From assembly GCF_000330505.1 (NCBI RefSeq), contig NW_004443692.1, positions 1 through 64,000 on the forward strand: a stretch of 64,000 bases of DNA, in the 5' to 3' direction. This DNA is from Entamoeba invadens IP1 (taxonomy: Eukaryota > Evosea > Mastigamoebida > Endamoebidae). Below are positions 62,201 through 64,000 of the stretch, in pieces; the stretch's first letter is position 1, and each line of letters starts with the position of its first letter. Made by a program: the position numbers and the translations under genes. Under the pieces are notes generated by a model, which was not told the origin of the DNA, did no database searches, and was given only the letters and a program-made list of their open reading frames with translations.

Positions 62201-63679
62201 GAACGGGTCGCCTCCAAAGATCCACCCGTGGTGCGCCGCAACCAAATGGACTTTTTCATTCTTCGAGTTAATGCCATCGATGACTTGGAAGTAGTAAGGA
62301 AGAATATGTGATTCTTTAGTAAATCGTTTCAAGTGAGGTCCATGGGGATCAAAGCAGCTGTACATCAAGTTGTTGACACAATTTTGAATGGCGGCATTCA
62401 CATCATTGTCGTAATGTCTGTAATTGTCCACATTGAGTACATCAAGTGCTTTAACAAAGTCTTCAAGAGTTGGTACAAGCTTGTACACATCTTCAATAGG
62501 CACCGTGATATGATCCTTCTCATACGTCCCATCAGATCTCACAAATTTCTCCATTCGTTTCGCTAACTCTTCTGGTGATCCGGTTTTGCCTTTCTCCGCG
62601 TGTGGATTTGATTGTTCATAGTGCGTGTACAACACTTTGTGCTTCTCTACGTTGATGACATAGTACAACCAGAAGTGCATGGGTATCATGTACTTCTCTT
62701 TGAAGTATCCAATGAACTTGTTGACATCGTCGGGGTGATTAAATACGCCCAAGTTGTCTTTATAATCCGAGTTAATCACATCATCAATGCACCGATGTAA
62801 CAATGAGTCAAACGCAAACCCTACTTTAAGATGAGGGCAATTATCAGTGGTGTAACAGATCTCCGGGTGTTCAATAACCATTGGAGAATAGCTTGAAACG
62901 TGACTTAAGACGACATCCACCAACGAGGCAATTTCGTATTTGTTTCGAAGGGTTTTGATGGTCTCTCCAACTCTTTTGATCTTCTCTTCTGTTGCTAACT
63001 TCTCATCAAAAAGACTGTCCTCAATGTCTAAGTGTTGGATCAATGAATAAGCACTTCCACTTGGCCCAATCGGTTGAAGTGGAGTTAAATGAACTGCGTT
63101 ATAGCCACACTGTGACATCGTTTTATAGTGACTCTCCCACCCAGAAAGTTGACCCATTAACCGTGTGATATGTGTTTGCACAGACAAGCCAGACACTGGG
63201 ACCTTCTTAGAAGGAAAAGTAACAAGTGGGTAGACATTCATGTAAACCGTTTTCAGTACCTCGCCGGTTATTTTCTTTATTCTGAATTGGAAGACACCAG
63301 CCTTCGTGACGGGAAATTCGCTTTTGAATTGGTAAACGTGTGGTGGACAATTTCTATTTGATTAATTCATTTTTATTATTTATACTAAAATATATGTGGG
63401 TGAAAGTCTTCAATCGTTTCTTTCCTTTATTTAGTTTTACGTAGTTACAAATAGTAAATAAAATAGCTAAACATTCTTAAACTATAAAAAACTATACGTG
63501 ACAAACGTCTTGAGAGAATAAAAAGTATTTGCGTTGTAAGGGTTCTCAGAGTAATTGGTATCGACTTCTACATCGTGTGGGTAAGACCCATATGATAAAA
63601 CAAAACGAACGATTGAACCAATGTCAATTTTGTATCCAATAACCCTTTCACTGCCATCTATAACTCTGATTATCCCCAT
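59246..63679 (-). CDS. glycogen debranching enzyme (4-alpha-glucanotransferase/amylo-1,6-glucosidase), two exons
   Basis: Bifunctional enzyme of glycogen breakdown: moves maltotriosyl units from branches, then hydrolyses the remaining alpha-1,6 glucose. I join 63679-63507 and 63353-59246 (1426 residues; human AGL about 1530). The big ORF alone would begin at MNVYPLVTF inside the conserved N-terminal domain. The upstream frame (CPPHVYQFKSEFPVT...) and exon 1 (VDTNYSENPYNANTFYSLKT) match the VYTNYPF...F lead-in of eukaryotic enzymes. Glucanotransferase residues are visible in GLRLDNCHS, VLAELFAD and THDNEPHE. The glucosidase half has AGMPHFCTGYMRNWGRDTF, RERNAGPQID, CGTWMDKMGSS and a HNGPEWVWPYGYY end. 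Cytosolic, glycogen-bound. Confidence 0.93.
63354..63506 (-). other. intron of the debranching enzyme gene
   Basis: 153 nt on the minus strand, GTTTGT...TAG, phase 2; the longest intron here. It contains stops in all frames relevant to the junction. Joining gives SLK-T-NCPPHVYQF. Confidence 0.75.
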
Positions 63680-64000
63680 TTCTTGTTTTTCTCAGTTTCG
63701 TTGAAAAAAAATTACTTAATTTATTTTTATTTCATATTAATTGTAAAACAATAAAATATAGTTTTGTTATTATATAAATATGGTTATTTTTTTCCCTATA
63801 TTTCTTAAAATAACTGCGAAACACTGAAATAGAATTGAAACTTCTTGTTTACAATTTATAAAAATATGAATTGTTATATATAATTATATTTCTTTAATTA
63901 TTGATGTTTCTTTGTATTAATTTATATAGTTTAATCAACTATACATAATAATTATTATATTTAGAACGACTAGTTTATTATTTATTATGATAGTATAGTC
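63680..64000. other. AT-rich end of window
   Basis: 321 bases upstream of the debranching enzyme start. AT-rich, with no gene seen. Probably its promoter plus spacer. Confidence 0.55.

Overview
The window looks like chromosomal DNA of an Entamoeba species. E. invadens is my best guess, because the intergenic spaces are long (often over 1 kb) and very AT-rich. The genus call rests on three things. Short spliceosomal introns (47-153 nt) almost all start GTTTGT and end TAG or CAG. Two giant Cys-rich transmembrane kinases (TMKs) are present. There is also a saposin-like protein, a BspA-like leucine-rich repeat protein, and bacterial-type metabolic enzymes (threonine dehydratase, a family 2 glycosidase). 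I see no rRNA, tRNA, CRISPR array or intact transposon.

Layout. 1-9.6 kb: tail of an unrecognised Gly-rich protein, a cytosolic HSP70, a TLDc-domain protein, a tiny membrane protein, a MutY-type adenine DNA glycosylase without an iron-sulfur cluster, and a tandem-kinase gene rebuilt from three exons. 9.7-20.4 kb: an Arg/Asp/Tyr-rich small protein, a p47/Shp1-type Cdc48 cofactor, a secreted coiled-coil saposin-like protein, a 59-residue Nop10, a BspA-like protein, a two-exon Mob1, a Rab-like GTPase and a small hypothetical protein. 20.5-31 kb: the first TMK (minus strand), a long empty stretch, an ecdysoneless/SGT1-family gene in two exons, a 47-codon ORF and threonine dehydratase. 32.5-41.5 kb: small hypotheticals, a two-exon TBC1D23 homologue, a reduced HSP70-like ATPase in two exons and a Ras-like GTPase with a broken G3 motif. 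41.6-49.4 kb: CstF-77/Rna14, SUMO, a GH2 glycosidase, a PP2A-family phosphatase and a three-exon kinase. 49.8-63.7 kb: the second TMK, a small membrane ORF, a bZIP factor, a Mut7-C RNase-domain protein, deoxyhypusine synthase and glycogen debranching enzyme, whose first exon I place 153 nt upstream of its main ORF.

There are no operons. Genes are separate units on both strands, and several divergent pairs share short promoters. The content is a mix of housekeeping functions (chaperone, RNA modification, 3'-end processing, DNA repair, eIF5A hypusination, glycogen breakdown, ubiquitin-like and Cdc48 pathways) and signalling or surface proteins (kinases, phosphatase, GTPases, Mob1, TMKs, BspA-like, saposin-like).

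My most useful corrections are the ten introns, including the Mob1 and debranching enzyme first exons, and the Nop10 gene. Nop10 is too short for many gene finders and keeps an archaeal-type four-cysteine knuckle. Function calls rest on motif recognition by eye; no searches were run.
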